Shown: positions 42,111-42,648 of the stretch, one piece after another | How the letters are laid out: each line of letters begins with the position of its first letter | How positions within the stretch are numbered: position 1 is the stretch's first letter | NCBI GenBank assembly: GCA_021299265.1 | Contig: JAJTGP010000036.1 | Location: 1-42,648 of the forward strand | DNA length: 42,648 nt | From: Hyphomonadaceae bacterium | Lineage (GTDB): Bacteria > Pseudomonadota > Alphaproteobacteria > Caulobacterales > Aquidulcibacteraceae | Direction of reading: 5' to 3' | Program-made: the position numbers and the translations under genes | The notes under the pieces: model-generated | Told to the model about the DNA's origin: nothing | Seen by the model: only the letters and a program-made list of their open reading frames with translations | Databases searched by the model: none

Positions 42111-42648
42111 TCATTGCCCTCCAAAGCGTGCCGGGCGGATCACACAGCCGACGGCACGGGCATGACGCGCCCCTGATGAAATCTCGCCTACCAAGGTGTC
42201 ATAGCGCCCGCCAGTCGCCACGGGTCGCGCAAAGCTTGGATCAACGGCTAGATCGAAGGCCATGCCATCATAATAGTCAAAAGCCTCTGGGCTGAGCGCT
42301 TCAAAATGGGCGTGCGCCAAAGCCTCTGGTGCCTCTTGCTGGATGCGGTCGAGCCGCAAGGTCCAAGCCTGCCGCCAATCCATCAAATCAACACCCAATT
42401 TCTCCGCCAATGTGACGCATTCATCCAAGCTTGCTGTCAGCGAGCCTTGGCTGCTGAGGTGAATGAGCTTGGACAAGGTCTCTGCCAGTTCTGGCGCGAG
42501 GGGTTTGGCGATGGCGCGTTTGGCGCGCGCAGCCAGACGATCGGCCACATGGCTCAATTGCCGGTTGCCGGGCAGCGATAGGTTCGCCAACGTCAAGACC
42601 TCTGCGACCGTGCTGCGGGCGCGTTCGGGGTCAAGTTCGGCAATCGTG
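42111..42648 (-). CDS. hisZ: ATP phosphoribosyltransferase regulatory subunit (5' end outside window)
   Basis: The C-terminal ~179 residues of HisZ, a class II aminoacyl-tRNA-synthetase-like protein. Visible parts include EALSPEAFDYYDGMAFDLAVDPSFARPVATGGRYDTLVG, equivalent to the HisRS motif 3 region but without catalytic function. HisZ makes a hetero-octamer with short HisG and gives histidine feedback. The frame is open to the right edge of the window with no stop, so the true start lies beyond 42648. It overlaps hisG's upstream region, consistent with one operon. Confidence 0.93.
   Translation of the reverse strand, partial: TIAELDPERARSTVAEVLTLANLSLPGNRQLSHVADRLAARAKRAIAKPLAPELAETLSKLIHLSSQGSLTASLDECVTLAEKLGVDLMDWRQAWTLRLDRIQQEAPEALAHAHFEALSPEAFDYYDGMAFDLAVDPSFARPVATGGRYDTLVGEISSGARHARAVGCVIRPARFGGQ

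Overview
The window reads as a chromosomal segment of a flagellated alphaproteobacterium, most likely from the Caulobacterales or a nearby order. The evidence is a circularly permuted tmRNA gene, an alpha-type SspB adaptor, the flagellin regulators FlaF and FlbT, a PodJ-like polar scaffold, a split F1 ATP synthase operon of the atpHAGD(C) type, the short HisG that needs HisZ, and GC-rich coding sequence throughout. I cannot name the genus. Nearly all of it is ordinary housekeeping and stable accessory DNA. There is no prophage, CRISPR array or rRNA/tRNA operon.

Layout, left to right. 1-120: 3' end of an IS110-type transposase. 186-2313 (minus): small membrane protein, DGPF/YciI protein and ECF42-type sigma factor. 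2498-5929 (plus): SixA-like phosphatase and glnD. 5934-10714 (minus): a PodJ-like scaffold gene followed 8 nt later by a GH84 (O-GlcNAcase-like) gene. 11061-14840 (minus): ferritin-like diiron protein, MHS-type transporter and a TPR protein. 14894-15757 (plus): NAD-dependent epimerase-like protein. 15758-18254 (minus): a three-gene NMT1/THI5-like ABC importer. 18344-19024 (minus): sugar-phosphate transferase. 19342-20838 (plus): CobW-type metal GTPase and HU. 20985-21536 (minus): NUDIX hydrolase. 21665-23352 (plus): MarR regulator, then a thioesterase-TetR operon behind a perfect palindromic operator. 23373-24168 (minus): flbT-flaF. 24408-26158 (plus): TerC-family protein, a decayed HigB/HigA toxin-antitoxin pair and a small membrane protein. 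26683-32931: ATP synthase F1 genes, interrupted by a 74-residue coiled-coil ORF between atpG and atpD, and by a terminator plus an oppositely oriented exported protein between atpD and atpC. 33085-35102 (minus): hflK-hflC. 35216-36415 (plus): Mrp-type ATPase. 36412-37323 (minus): LysR regulator. 37406-39026 (plus): exported double YdhR-like protein and alpha/beta hydrolase. 39082-39400: permuted ssrA. 39439-40092 (minus): unknown protein. 40471-41414 (plus): sspB and a thioesterase. 41411-end (minus): hisZ (incomplete) and hisG.

How the parts work together. The ssrA gene encodes the tag (A)ANDNFAQEVRLAA, and sspB, whose product should deliver that tag to ClpXP, lies about 1.1 kb away. The TetR operator before the thioesterase-tetR operon recurs almost exactly (15 of 18 positions) between the LysR gene and the YdhR-like/hydrolase operon 15 kb away, suggesting one small regulon. 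The PodJ-like and GH84 genes look co-transcribed, an unusual pairing of a polar scaffold with an N-acetylglucosamine-removing enzyme. No wholly novel multi-gene system is evident. The best candidates for new biology are the PodJ-GH84 pair, the two-operator TetR regulon, the interrupted atp cluster and the cysteine-free Mrp.
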